A stretch of DNA of 64,000 bases from Ridgeia piscesae (Eukaryota > Annelida > Polychaeta > Sabellida > Siboglinidae), in NCBI GenBank assembly GCA_025642075.2, contig JAODUO010000531.1:300001-364000 (forward strand), written 5' to 3'. Positions 1 to 15,600 of the stretch are shown here, in pieces; the first letter of the stretch is position 1, and each line of letters begins with the position of its first letter. The translations under genes were made by a program, and so were the position numbers. Under the pieces are notes generated by a model, which searched no databases, had not been told where the DNA came from, and saw nothing but the letters and a program-made list of their open reading frames with translations.

Positions 1-390
1 GTGTCTGGTGACATCCTCGTGAGGTGTCCAGTCCATCGGAGATTCTTTCTGATCAGAAGATCTTCCATATATGGCAGCCCTGTCCGTTCGAAAATGTCAT
101 TGTTTATCACTTTATCCATCCAGGTTAACTTCATGATCGAACGCAAGCATGAAGGCATGCAGCTTTTTCACCTGTCGTCTGTACACTGTCCAGGCCTCAG
201 CTCCGTATAGGAGGGTGGACAGCACGATTACACGGTATATATTGCCTTTTATCCGCATGAACACATGGTGGTTGTTCCAGAGTCTCTGGCGTAGTCGGCC
301 GAAAGATGCACTCGCCTTGGCCATCCTCCTCCGTATTTCATCGTCAATGCATCGATTACTTGAAATATTGCTTCAGAGGTAGGTGAATTC
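1..390 (-). pseudogene. LINE ORF2 C-terminal region
   Basis: The minus strand gives LEFTYL, an in-frame stop, then RRRMAKASASFGRLRQRLW and STLLYGAEAWTVYRRQVKK. This is the thumb/C-terminal block that follows reverse transcriptase in many invertebrate LINEs. It is separated from the polymerase core by the inverted-repeat insertion at 408-545 and continues past the window edge. Confidence 0.7.
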
Positions 391-407
391 CAAAACAGAG
401 TTCAGCT

Positions 408-545
408 TATTATAGTATAATTTAACTTACTTTGGAGCTTAATTGTCGACGTTTCGAGCCGTCAGCTACGGGCCTTGTTCACGTAGTGGTGTCACGTGTG
501 TTGCCCCAGATTTCGCTCCAAAGTCAGTTAAATTATACTACAATA
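408..545. mobile_element. 138-bp MITE-like insertion inside the LINE
   Basis: The two 31-bp ends (408-438 and 515-545) are inverted repeats of one another with only about two mismatches. The element sits where the LINE reading frame is interrupted, between the coding blocks ELNSIEYIVHDSKN and LNSVLEFTYL. It carries no coding capacity. A non-autonomous terminal-inverted-repeat DNA transposon is the simplest explanation. A target-site duplication is not clear. Confidence 0.6.
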
Positions 546-667
546 AACCGTTCTTGGAGTCATGAACAATATACTCAATAGAGTTCAGCTCGTTTCCATC
601 AACCATGATACCCTCCTCTCGGGTTCTGGTAGAGTTGGGTTGGTACAGCACCTCGGTCTTCTTGATG

Positions 668-1640
668 TTAATCTTCAGGCCGAACTTCCTTTGACGCATC
701 GGAGAAAGCATCCACTATTTTCTGCATCTCTTCAGCAGAGTGTGCAACCAGTGCACTGTCATCTGCAAATAGCAGCACTCTCATCAGTATCCGAGTAGTC
801 TTGGTCTTCATTCTAAAGTGTGCGACATTGAATAGGTCAGCGCTCGATCTGTCTGGACTGTATCTAGACGCCATCCCTCATGTTTCGAAAAGCCTCGTCG
901 AGCATTGCTGATAGGAAGATGGAGAAGAGCGTGGGGGCCAGTACAAAATCTTGCTTGACCCCATTTGTAACACAACGATTCCGAGACTTCCCCTCCGACA
1001 CTAACATTCGCCATCGCTCCGGTATGCATACAGTGCCTCGATCATAGTTATGAACTTCTCTGGGCAGCTATACTTCCTCAGTAGCTGCCATAGCCAGGTC
1101 CTCCCAACTGTATTGAACCCCTTACTGAAGTCAACAAATACCATGTACTGTGGTCGGTCCTGCTCAACGCACTTTTCTTGTAGCTGTCGGAGACAAAATA
1201 TCATATCCATGGTTACCTCTGAAGCCACAGTGTGTCTCCGGAACTACCTCTGGTGTTATGTGGGTAGATAGTCTGTTGAAGAGGATCCTGGCGAAGATCT
1301 TGCCTGCTATGGAAAGAAAAGAGATTTCTCTATAGTTCCCACAGTCTGTTCAATCACCTTTCTTGTTGATAGTTACAATGTTTGTGGTACAGAACACACC
1401 TCCCAGGCATTGGTGATTAGTTGGTGCAGTCTGCCGATTGTCTCTTCCGTGCTTCCATACTTCTGCAGGAATTCCATCTCCCCCGGGTGCTTTGCCATCT
1501 TTCAGGCCAGCGATTGCTCTAGCTATCTCATCCATGGTTGGAATATCATCGAGGCTTGTTTTGGTAATGCGCTGCGGGATGTTGTCCAGAGCTTCGTGAT
1601 CTATGTCGCCAGGGACGTTGTGTAGCTTCTGGAAGTGTTC
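668..1640 (-). pseudogene. LINE reverse transcriptase core, broken
   Basis: Three minus-strand frames together carry the classical reverse transcriptase blocks. These are IARAIAGLKDGKAPGGDGIP (near 1480-1540), MVFVDFSKGFNTVGR (near 1110-1145; motif A, with G where D or F is usual) and LLFADDSALVAHS (near 740-785; motif C, FADD form). A stop/frameshift separates each block, so no functional polymerase can be made. Confidence 0.85.
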
Positions 1641-1989
1641 ACTCCATCTTGCCATAACTATTTTGCTGTCAGAGAAGGTCTCCATTCCACCTCTTGATTT
1701 CAGGTGAACAGATTGTGTGTTGTATACGATCTGCTGCAGAGCTGCCCATTCCTCGTCTGGTGTTGAGTTTTCCTTCACCTCAGATTGGGCGAGAGCACTG
1801 TCCATCTCCTGCTCAAAACTCTTCCTATGGCTGATGGTACTTAATTTTGCAGTGTCGAGCTTGGTCGGCTTACTTGTCCCTTGCCTGTTATGCTTTTGTC
1901 GTATTCTTAAAGCCACTTTTGACCTCAACATCTGGTGATCGGTCCAGCAGTAAGTCCCACGCATGACTCGGATACCGTGGATGTCCATC

Positions 1990-2680
1990 TTATCCCGACA
2001 CCACGTGATGATGAAGTCGATCATATGCCATGCAGTGTCTGGAACGAGGATGCATCCAAGTGTTCTTGCGTTCATCCTTCTGCTTGAACATGGTGTTCGT
2101 CACTATCAGTTCGAACTCAGAGCACAGAGCCAGTAGAAGCTCGCCATTGGAGTTGCATTTCCCAATCTCATGTTTGCCCATGACCAAGGGCCACATGTCA
2201 TTGTCTCTTCCTATCCTCGCATTGAAGTCTCCTATCAGCAGTAACTTATCTGTACGAGGGATGCCACTGAGCACACCTGCCAGCTGGTTGTAGAAGGCCT
2301 GCTTGTTTTCATATGGGTTTGTCGTTGTTGAGGTGTACACGCCGATAATTGTAGCAAAGTTGTCCTTGCTCAGAGGTAGTCTCGTCGTCATGATTCTGCT
2401 GTCACTTACTGGCCGTGGCATTTCTGTCAGCTTTGTGAAGATATCTTTTTTTAGCAAAGCCCACTCCGGCCTCCCTTCTTTCTCCTTTGGGTTTGCTACT
2501 CCAGAAGAAAGAATATTCCAATTCGTTGAGACTACCAGACTCTGAGAACCTTGATTCACATAGGGCGGCGATGTCAATGTTGTATTTGGCAAGTTCCATT
2601 GCTACTAGTGCCGCACGTCTTTCTGGTCGGATAGCTCCTTCTCGGTCGAGGAGAGTCCTGAGGTTCCATTATGCAATTGT
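1990..2680 (-). pseudogene. LINE endonuclease (APE/EEP-type) domain, broken
   Basis: The minus-strand translation contains IDIAALCESRF near the start, and LLIGDFNARIGRDND in the middle (the GDFN signature of exonuclease-endonuclease-phosphatase nucleases that nick target DNA for retrotransposition). Two overlapping frames are needed to cover the domain, with a shift near 2400-2600. The neighbouring linker and reverse transcriptase follow downstream on the same strand. Confidence 0.8.
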
Positions 2681-2699
2681 CAGTAGTTGTCTTCTTCTT

Positions 2700-3870
2700 C
2701 TTAGCTGATTTTCCACTGTCGACAGAAGTTGATCGAGGTCGAGCAGCGCGGTCCTTGGTAACCCGGGCAACGGCCGATCGGGTATGGTATTTCGTGCAGT
2801 TGTACATTTCATGGAAGCTGCTAACAAAAAGTGTGGAAGTGCCGCTGGCTTTTGCAAGTTACTAGCGGCTTTCTCTTGGGGAGCAAACAAAGGTCTCACG
2901 CCTGCAAGAACATGTCAAAACAGGCGCAAACTACCTGCAGTGGCTGGTCGAGATATGTTGGGAGTTCCATACATCAACCGCCCTTGATGTTGCCACAATA
3001 ACATGGTGTTCTGGTTAGGGTTTGTTCCCTTAGTCTTCGGATTTGTCAAGAACCTGTACCACAAGGCAGTGGTTTACAACTCTGCATGACAGGGGCGTCA
3101 AACTTTCTGAGCTACTGCAATACCTGCATACTGATGCAAGTATCATAAAGTACAGAGAGTATAAGGATATGCCAGTGTAAGACGTTCCTTCCCAGTTCCA
3201 ACCTTTCACAAAGAAATTTATCATCATGCAAATAGGATTAATTTTAAGCTAGGATTTCTCCATTTCTTTCGCTGGCTGCATTCTAACAGGTGACAGGGCA
3301 ACGAAAATGTCATCATTTTCAATGTGCGTGATGGATATATAATGGGGATTCTAAATAATAGATGCCCTGTTATTAGACTAAGGTCAAATTGCATTTTTTT
3401 CTTGCCATCCCTGTGGTCAGGATGAGTTGACCATGAATTCCGTTTTTATTGTTTTTCTTCCTCTCACGTTTCTCTCACTTAGGTAGCTATTATGTTGCTA
3501 TTGTTCTCAATTCTTCTCCCAGTCTTTCTATGTCACTTTTAATGCAATCCCGGCCCATCGCAATATCGGTCTACATCACCTCATTTTCCTCTCCACTTTC
3601 TGGATAACTGCTGTATTTGCCATTTTTCATATCCCATTCTCTCCACATGGCTAGCCCATGTCAACCTAATACTAACAAGTTATTCTTCAAAACTTTCCTT
3701 CACTCCAATCTTCAATCTCCACTCTCAGTTCATCAATTATTCTCTTAATTATCGGCTCTTTAGTTCCCACGATTCTTCTTACCAGGCTTTTTTTCGGAAA
3801 CCTGGAATTTAATTAGCGTGCTTGTGAAGAACGACCCCCCTTGGGACGCGTGCGCGGGTGGGGGGGAAGA
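2700..3870. other. Spacer, nothing recognised
   Basis: The first 200-300 bases may be the 5' end of the LINE. Beyond that I see no convincing gene, RNA or repeat. The short open frames have no recognisable domain. Confidence 0.5.
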
Positions 3871-3878
3871 TACTTCGC

Positions 3879-6099
<2,221 letters not shown>

Positions 6100-6100
<1 letters not shown>

Positions 6101-6413
6101 AGGCTCTATCTATGAACAACAACGGTGGCGCCACGTCACGGAGATTGAATAATTAAATCAAGATCGCGTTAGCGTTGGTTTTGCGTTCGCCATGTAATTT
6201 CCCATAGTAAATACATACACGACCTAGTCAATCGTGTGATATTTAAACAAATATAATTGTTCTTTCTGACAGCTAATTAATTTTTTTAAAAGACAGATTC
6301 AGTTGAGAATTCAATTTTCAAATGTATTAAAATATCCATTCACCGTGCTTGACCTTTTGGAGCACGGAAGCGCTTCGTGCTTCGCGGAAAGGCATCAGCG
6401 GAAAGAAAGCAAA
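6100..6413 (+). promoter_or_regulatory. Probable MAU2 promoter / 5' UTR
   Basis: Lies immediately upstream of the MAU2 start codon. Visible elements are GGTGGCGCCACGTCACGG near 6124-6141 (contains CACGTCA, a CRE/E-box-like half site) and an AAAATGGCG context overlapping the start codon, which resembles the YY1 motif often found at such starts. There is no TATA box. The transcription start is unknown; this is inference from position and motifs. Confidence 0.35.
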
Positions 6414-6641
6414 ATGGCGTCGGGAACCGTGGATCCGTGGTACTTGTCGTTATTGGGACTGGCAGAAAATTTCAGAACTTCGAATCCACCAAATATCAAA
6501 TTGTGTATTCACTGTTTGCAAACGGTATTCACGTTCAAACCGCCGCCACGCATCGAAACTAGGACACACCTTCAGCTAGGGACAGTACTGTTCACACACA
6601 CAAAAAACCTCGACCTGGCTCGGTTCCACTTGGAAACAGCG
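6414..6641 (+). CDS. MAU2: MAU2 exon 1
   Basis: 76 codons from the start methionine to HLETA, ending in phase 0 at a GTAAGT donor. Contains the conserved [16 protein letters not shown] and [10 protein letters not shown] blocks of the first TPR helices. Confidence 0.96.
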
Positions 6642-9600
6642 GTAAGTTTGATATTCGCAATGTAGTTCATCGTACCGAATTTTACATTCGTCAGCATGTT
6701 TTGATTCTCATTCGGTATGCTTATGTTTGTTGCAGTGGTCGCTGTCACAGACTGTATCCTTTTTCGAATAGGCGGGCATAAGAGCTCGCTCAGGAGCAAG
6801 CGATAAAGCCCGGCAATATTTAGACCGATACTTCAATCTAGATTGACGGCAGTAACGACAATGTTATACCGTTACAATACTAGTAGACAAAGACAAGCAT
6901 TCTACAGTTCGAAATCACCGATATCAGTAAAGAATTCGGTATCGCATACGGTTTGTTGTGGACCATCGTTGACAAATAAGACATAACATTGACATTGTGA
7001 TATGTCAACAATACCTGCCCTGGTATTCCTGATGATCATAATAAACAATGATTGTTGACAATCGTCCCATCTAGATATTTTAGACTTATTTCACAAAGCA
7101 AGCTAAAGATCACCTGGAGGCAGTATAGGTAATAAAAAATCTATTAGGTAAGGTCAGTGAGTAAGAATTTTGCTAAAAAGTGACAGTGACAATTTTCATA
7201 GTGAATAACATATTCCAGTGACCAGTGTAAACTATTGTCATTTGTCAGTAGTTTCTACTCTTTCAAACTAAATCATACCTTTGCATATTGGATTCTATAT
7301 GTATAATTCCCTAAAAAAATTGTACATATACACTTCAGATAATTTGTACTAAGAATGAATACGTACTTAAAACTGTTATCATATCTATTTGAAAATGATG
7401 TTGCATACAAGTATAATGCTAACATGACCATGTTTTAGTTCATGGAATATGCTGGACAAATCATGCATATTCTATGTTTACAAGTTAGTGCTGATTTTTC
7501 TCTGACATCAGTAAAGTGTTGTTAGGTGAATATTGTACATTTATGAGGAGCCTTTTTTTTGCAAAAGTGTAACTGATTTCGTAGTTAGCTATTAATCTTA
7601 AGAATATGATGCCATAGGCAGAACAGATTTATGCAAGTACAACTCCTGGCATAATTAATTCATCCAACCCTAACTTATTACACTAAATAATAACACAACT
7701 AAATTGAATATGTTTAATACTTTTGCTGAAGAAGACTAAACAATGTAAATTTTTCCAATGATGCAAAGCAAGGTTGCTGCCTCTGCATTTTTATTTCTTG
7801 CACCTGTTCCTCAGACATCGCAGGTCTGAGCTAACAACTATCAACAGGTTGCATGTGGCATTGACTGATTACCCTTTGATGTATGGAGTCTGTACCAAAA
7901 AAAAATATTTATGTGTGAAATGAATATGTAAATCAACAACATATATCTCTGTGTTCTCCTGTTTTGCAACATCTTGGTTTCTGGGGTCATCAAATGAAGG
8001 ATGTTTAATCAATACCAGGCTTTTGGTTATGATTGTGCAATTTTTCAGTTTACCTGTTCTTTTTTATTGTTGTTGCACTGTTGTTATGCACTTATGAACA
8101 AATGTAGGCATCATCACTGGGCCACTGGCATTGAAATTTGGTCAATATTAATTCAGGGTTCTTAGGCTCTCCAAAAACATTCAACTGTGCCCTCTCACAA
8201 ATTACTCAAACTTAAAATTTCACTTACTTTTACAAACACTTGTCATCTCAACTTCTCTGGGAAGCATCTAGCCATGCTGCAATTAGATGACTATTAAGGA
8301 TTGTCCGCTAGTCCGAGACCACCAGATCGTCCCACGGACTAGTAAATATTACAACTCGGTAGTCCGGTGGACTACTGAATTCATCAGAATTTTCAGTGGC
8401 ACCCCCTGGTGTTACAAAAGTTGATAATCTCTAATTGAAACATGCCGCCATTTTGTACCCAATTTTGCGTCATTTTTTGTAAGAATAGCAACATGTGTAT
8501 TTTTTATTGTCGGCAGGGCTCAACATTGGCACAGGTGCGTTGGCCCAACGCATGTTTTAAAGCTGTTGGGTCAGTTAGGGCCTGCAGTTTTTAAATGCAA
8601 TATCAAGTGGTTTCAATTCCCTACTGACCACCGTCAACGTTTCCGTAACCTGACCCTTCACAGAAAATAGAATGACCTTAATAACATTAGTCTATATATT
8701 AACGTTCGTTTTTTGGCAATTGGCAGGAATCACTCATTCTTCACCCAATCAGCGATCTCGTTACACGTTGGCTATGGGTGGTAGGCGATGTCGTTGTTGT
8801 CTGCATGATAAAACGCTACTTCACATTCTGTAGTGGAACTGTCACCGGCGCATGTGGGCCCTTGGCCTTACACACAGACGTGATGTTTGCATAGCCATAG
8901 GCTGGCCTGTCATCAGGGCTTTATGCAGGATAACATTATTGCCAGTCATACATGTTTTGGTGGACACATGGATGTTAACTGTTAAGCCAGTTTACAAACT
9001 TTCAAATGTGTCTGATGACCTGAAATGGACTACAAACACACAACACGATTTTCACTCACTTTCAAGGCATAACTAACAATATCTACCGTTTTTTGCTCCT
9101 TCATTTGTTTACCCGTCCACCCATATTTCTACCCGTCCATAATCCATATTCATTTTACCTGTCCAAATGACGGGTGGACGGGTCTCTACATAAAGCTATG
9201 CCTGTCATTAAATGGGGCACGGGTTATCTGCGTTATAATGTTAATTTATCATGGTATCACGTATGCCTGACTCTGCAGTAATAGTTTTCAGGCACAACCA
9301 AAACTAAAAAATGTTTTTCATGACAGACAGCCATAATTCCAAGTCCCAAGCCCCCTATATACCTGTAAAAACAGTAAAAGTCATGAATTTGACTTCGCCG
9401 ACTGCTTTGCTTTTAGTCTCAATGCAATTATGCAAAACCAACTATTAATAGAAAGTGTCGATGAGTAAATCAGTTGTTAATATTAAATATGAAAAAGTTT
9501 GTTTTTATAATGTCCGAGCTCATAAAATGGCCTACAATGCAGGCAGTAATAAATTATATTGTACTTTTACATTTTTGTTTTATATAATTTTTCGAATTTA

Positions 9601-12600
9601 AACTGACTTTAGTGTGTGATATGTAGAAGAGACACAACACTGACAGAAGATGTTGACAGTTGTCATTGAGATTGATATTTAGTTTCTTGTATTATGTACT
9701 AATCCATGTAATAGTCTATAAATAAATGTGCTAAAATTATGCAGTGTGAACGTTGCCTCAGATTTTATATTAGCAGACTGACACCACAATTAAAACGGTT
9801 CATTTAACGTCGAGAGATGTGTATTATCATTACTATTTTTTTGGTAAATAATTTATTTATTTATATTGGTTATCTTGACTCCGTGTTGGTGAATTTGACA
9901 GGACTTCACTAGCCACTAGTCCTGTGGACTAGTGGTGAATAAAGTTATAGTTTCTGCCCCTGAGTCACAAATATCCATCACTGTCTATAGTCAGCTACTC
10001 TTTCATATAATTTATTTTGTTAAACAATATTAAATTATAATGGAAGATTATGAAGATCATGTTATCAATTTCTTGTATCTTATGAGTGTACATCGTTTCC
10101 CCTTGACTAGAAAATTAGATACCATCATTTGAAGAAGTGAAGTTTGAAACTGCAAGTTTATTGGCTCAAATCTATGAAAAACAGGTAAGTTTGTATTGCG
10201 TTTGTAGTTTATTGATGACCAGATGCAAACATTGAGGCGAGATCCAAATTTATATTTGTGTTATAAAAGTTTGTTTAAAAAAGTTCACGTTTTAATACAA
10301 TAATTGGATTAAAATGTACATCAATTGATGTGCATTTATTAAACTACTGGCAGTTTACCCTTAATTTATATATTTAATATGTGCTTGGATTTTGTGCTTG
10401 GATGGAGTGATTATTATACATCAATACATGCTTTAGAATCGTTCATTTCAAGGTTGATATATAGACAGACAAACCTGTTCTGAGCATTATTGATTAAAAT
10501 CATTCAATAACTAAACAGACCACCCACCCACCACCTATGTGCTTGACATAGTTGAGTTGACTTTTAATTGGATTTGTGGTTGGAATCCTTTTTAGAATCG
10601 AAGAAACGAGGCCAGACCTATACTGAGGAGGGCGATTGAGATCTCCCAGCAGGCACCTTACTGGCATTGTCGACTGCTATTTCAACTTGCGGTGAGTTTG
10701 ACTAATAATTTTCATTCTGATCCTGGCCTTTGGATAAAATTTGGTCAGTAGGTCATGGTTTGCAGAACATTAATTTATAATAACAATGAATGATAGGTAT
10801 ACATTCTATTACAGCCATGTTTTTATAGTCTGCAGTAATGTGCAGGATATTTGAAGTTCACTTGGTACCAGGATTTCTAGATTAGGTCCCGCCATAAAAG
10901 GAATATTGAATTTTGTTCACATTTTAGTACATATCCATGGTAACAAGCAATATGAATTAATTGTTTACTTATACTATATTTTAATTATATACATTATAAC
11001 TTATACAGCATAACTTCTCATAATATGCCTGCCTTCCAGTTACCGTTGAACGTGCAAGTAACAACAGCCATTGCAAACAGTGAAGATGACTGTGTGTTAA
11101 AAATTTAGATAAATTACATGATCAGCAGGTGCACTCATGTGTATGACATGAAGCTCAAACAAGTTTGTGGCATACAAACGATCAACATAAACTGTAAAAA
11201 TTGTGATAGATTGGTCAGTTGACATGAAAAGGGGTAATTTCTTATGTAATATGTTATCCACTTACACTGCTCGAAGTGGCTCAGACCGGTTTAATCAAAT
11301 GCCACTTTAACTTTTCTGGGAAACCTTCATCATTCACACTGCAAAGCCTGTAATTACTGCAAGAAGATATATTTATGTGACTCATCTTAACAAAATGAGT
11401 TGGATGTCAGTAATTTTCAAAATTGAGTTATTGGCACCATTGGAAAGAGCACAGTCTCGGCTTTCACATGATGTATCATGAAAGAAGATATGTCAGTCAT
11501 AAGTGGCATTATGGCTCACCAAACATGTGTGGGATAGAAGCCTTCAAACTGAGAAAACTGCCTTCAAGTTTTCAACAACGTTTTGTTATGTTTCATGAAA
11601 TGTACCTTAGTTACCATGGACAGATCTTACTGATATTCGGAATATGAATAGATAATGGCATGGTGAAGTTAATATGGAAAGAAAATCTTTGTTAGAAAAG
11701 AGTAGCGGTACAATTAATTGCTGAAAATTCTCGTACCTTAAATTTTTTACACAAAGGGTCACATGATTTACAATTGATGTTGCTTTGTTGTAGCAACTAC
11801 ATGTCGATGAACGAGACTTTGCATCTGCAGTGGGATTGTTGAATCTTGGTGCCGACTACGCTGCTGTGAAGAAGGCCGACTACACCAAAGTCTTGTTTCT
11901 TCTAAGCAAAGGCATGGTACGTTACAGACAGAGTTTACAGTGCTAGAACACAACACTGGTGTGCTAAGTATAATAACCCAACTTTTAAGGTATTTTGCAT
12001 GTTGACATAGAAATTCCTATCCAGTTATTGTGAATGTTATCAATGATTTCCTGCTTAGCATTGTGCAATTTAGTCATGCGAAAATTCAGGCTCAATAGTA
12101 AAACATTTTCATAGTTGCAAAATTAGCAAGCACTTATTCATCCCACAAATACTTGTTCAGAGATCAGATGGATATGTTGTTAAACAAAAGTAACTGTAAT
12201 GTCATAACTCAGTGTGGAGTAGTCAGGTATGTGTTAGGGGCATAATGATATATTCACATTCAGGCCTGGGTTCAATTCATATTGATGAATTTCAGTTCAT
12301 GTGTATTTATGAAGTATCAATTCTAGTTGAATTCAGAATAGTATTAGTACATATAAAAAGATTAAATAAAACAAAAATCGTTGTTATTCAGTTGTAGTTA
12401 AATTCCAGTTCTTATCACAAAAACAGCAAAATATTTATAAAAATTATCACAATAATAACGGGAAACAAATGGCAAGTTATGGTGTTATGCAGATTAATGC
12501 AAACTAACAATTTGCAACAAATAACAAATTTTGTGTCGTTGGAAATTTGTGCATTGATTGGTAAACTTTTTTGCAAATAAAAAATGTGTCATTGGCCTGG

Positions 12601-15600
12601 TAAGAATGTGATCATCATACCTGATGGCCTGTCTACATTCTGGTGGTTGTTAACTCTCCCTGAATGTTACAGTTGCTGCTGATAGACAAGAAGCTTGGTG
12701 ACGTCCACACAATCCTGCTATCAGCTCGGGTGCAGATTGAACAGTGGGTCAGCTCAAACCCAACCCAGAAGGAGTCACTAAGGGTGTTCTTTCTCATTCT
12801 GCAGGTGTGCCACTACCTGATGGCTGGACAGGTACGTTGTAGTCAGTTGTTATGGGCAGTGGTGGTTGATTGGTTAGACTGCCAGACAGTTGTCCCAAAT
12901 AACTTACTCTTCCTCGGCTGCATAAGTTCGCCGAAAATATAGTGTGGTGACAAATATGCTTTATTTGTGTAAACCTTACGTGGTGTCACTCTTTGAAGCT
13001 GTTGCATGACATCACTGTTTGGGATTAATTCAATGGTTTATGTACACATGCTTTTGATAACAAAACTAAGTTATAAAATAACTATAGAAACACTAAATAA
13101 AAAGTAGAAAAATAAACAAATCAGTAGAAAAATTTTCATTTCTCTGTTTTGTGCATGACATGTTTCAATATATGTTTAATTTTGAAAAGTGTTATGGTAT
13201 TATCTGATAAAAAGGGTATCCTTAATAAATTTATTTCAAATTTGGATTGACAACCAATCAGCGTCTCTACTCTACTCTGGGGTAAGGTCACCCTGGCAGT
13301 TACATTGGCAGAGCATTAAATACCCTGGGCTGCCACCTGATGGCATCTAAGGCTAGCCAGACGGTTGATGAATAGGAGTTTGTACCAGCCAGGAGTCCTG
13401 GTACCGACTGCCAGTTCAGAATAGACCCAATATGTAACATCCTGTATGCATTGTGCAATGAATTGTGACATTGGGCATAATTTGTTTTATTGTTGTCACT
13501 GAAACATGACTTGGTGGTGATTAAAAAACAACGGGAAAGGCACTGGTTTGCGAAAACAATGATGAGAAGTGAATGAACAAGTGAAGAATGCGGGAGGCAA
13601 AGGAGGAGGTTGGGGTGAACAAAAGTTTCAAGAAGAAGCTAGTGAAGCATTTTGCTCTTGCTGAGTATTAGGGACTGTGCAGTCACGCATCCTCAAGATT
13701 CTAATTTTTCAGTGCAGCTGCATGGTGGATTTGCACCTCTCTCACTAGTTTCTTGCTTGCAGGTGAAGAGTGTCAAGCCTGCATTGAAACAGCTTCAGCA
13801 GAGCATACAGGCAGTGACAGCCTTACACAGTGATGATGGTGGGTCACTGTTGCATCATTCTGAATTGCCCCCCCACACACACACACGAGTTGTGTCATTA
13901 GAGTGGGAGCCTGCAGGAAGATACTTCCAATTTCTACCAAAATGAGCACACACACCTACCTGTATTTGTTGGATTTAAACCAATGTTAGAAAAAGTACTG
14001 CTGACAAATATTTTAATGTTTCAGATATGTAAAGTGTACATGCGTGCACGTGTGCACACACATACGTGTACATACAATTATTCTCCATTTGAACTTCCAG
14101 TTATCAGACACATTACATATCTGAAACATTAAAAAAATATATATATATATATAAATTTATATAGTTAATTAGTAATTTTTATGTTGCCTTCCTACTGACC
14201 TGAGGGTAGCCTAGTATTAAAACTCCATTGGTGCCATATGCAGCATATCTGAATCAACATTAAGTTTGATGATAACTAATGCTAAATAGTTTATTATTGA
14301 TCATGTATTCTGTTGACAGATCCAGTCCACAGCTACAGTGCAGCAGATCTCTTCCAGTGGCTACCAAAGGAACACATGTGTGTGCTTGTCTATCTGGTGC
14401 GTACTGCTGTGTGCTCAGTTAATGGTTACCTAAATAACTGCAAGCATCAGTTGTTCTACGTCACTGTGACAGTTTTGTAAAATAACGGAAGAACTGTTAG
14501 AGACCCACAAATATTTCGTACCATCCACCAGCCTTTTTCAGATTCAAGAAATGTGATTTCTACATCATCTACAAGTGTGTTGACTGTGTGTGACATAACT
14601 GTGCATGCATGGGTAGTCATTGTAATCGGGCTGCATAATTAATCACTCACATGGCAGCAAGCTCAAAATTATTCACGTAAACACATTTGTGAACCTTTTG
14701 TGCAGATAACACCCAAATTATGCATAGATAAACAAAACATAAGTAGCAAAGAAATATTTATGGGAAGTTATCAAGTTTTTATACAGATCAGAATCCCTTT
14801 AAAACAGCTGTAGGGCTTACGTAAGTTTTTAAAGATGTTTGCCATTTGACACCTGTACATCGACCAGTATGTGTGTTTTACAGGTTACAGTGATGCACTC
14901 GATGCAGGCTGGTTACATGGATAAAGCACAGAAATATACAGACAAGGCTCTCATGCAGATTGAGAAACTTAAAAGTTAGTGTCTCATAAGATTGTTGCAT
15001 ATTTTCCCATATGTGCATGTGTTCAGTGTGTACAATTTATTATGCTAGCTAGGAGTGCGTTGTTTCTGTAACAAGCACAGTTTGTGATATATATTGCTTT
15101 ATCCGCAGTACATACATTTTGAGATACCCCATCAGATATACATTGTTTTCTCTGACGTGCATTCAGTGTGTGATGTGTGTTGCAGGACATTCAGTGTGTC
15201 ATGTGTGTCGCAGTACATTCAGTGTGTCATGTATGTCACAGTACATTAAGTGTGTCGTGTGTTGCAGTACATTAAGTGTGTCGTGTGTCGCAGTACATTC
15301 GGTGTGTCATGTGTGTTGCAGTACATTCAGTGTGTCATGTGTCGCAGTACATTCGGTGTGTCGTGTGTCGCAGTACATTCAGTGTGTCATATGTCGCAGT
15401 ACATTCAGTGTGTCATGTGTGTTGCAGTACATTTAGTGTGTCATGTCGCAGTACATTCAGTGTGTCATGTGTCGCAATACATTCAGTGTGTCATGTGTGT
15501 TGCAGTACATTCAGTGTGTCATGTGTCGCAGTACATTCAGTGTGTCATGTGTGTTGCAGTACATTCAGTGTGTCATGTGTCGCAGTACATTCAGTGTGTC

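Larger units (their letters stand above)
1..2690 (-). mobile_element. Degraded non-LTR retrotransposon (LINE), endonuclease + reverse transcriptase
   Basis: Read on the minus strand, the segment gives in order: an endonuclease start (WNLRTLLDREG, near 2670), the endonuclease core with LLIGDFNARIG, a linker, the reverse transcriptase block KAPGGDGIPAEVW, the motif FVDFSKGFNTVGR, the catalytic-type motif LLFADDSALVAHS, and a C-terminal block STLLYGAEAWTVYRRQVKK. This order is typical of APE-type LINE ORF2 proteins. The reading frame is broken into at least five pieces by frameshifts and stops and is interrupted by a short inverted-repeat element, so the copy is dead. The 3' end runs off the left edge of the window. 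I do not assign the clade firmly; the tail motif resembles RTE/CR1-like invertebrate elements. Confidence 0.88.
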
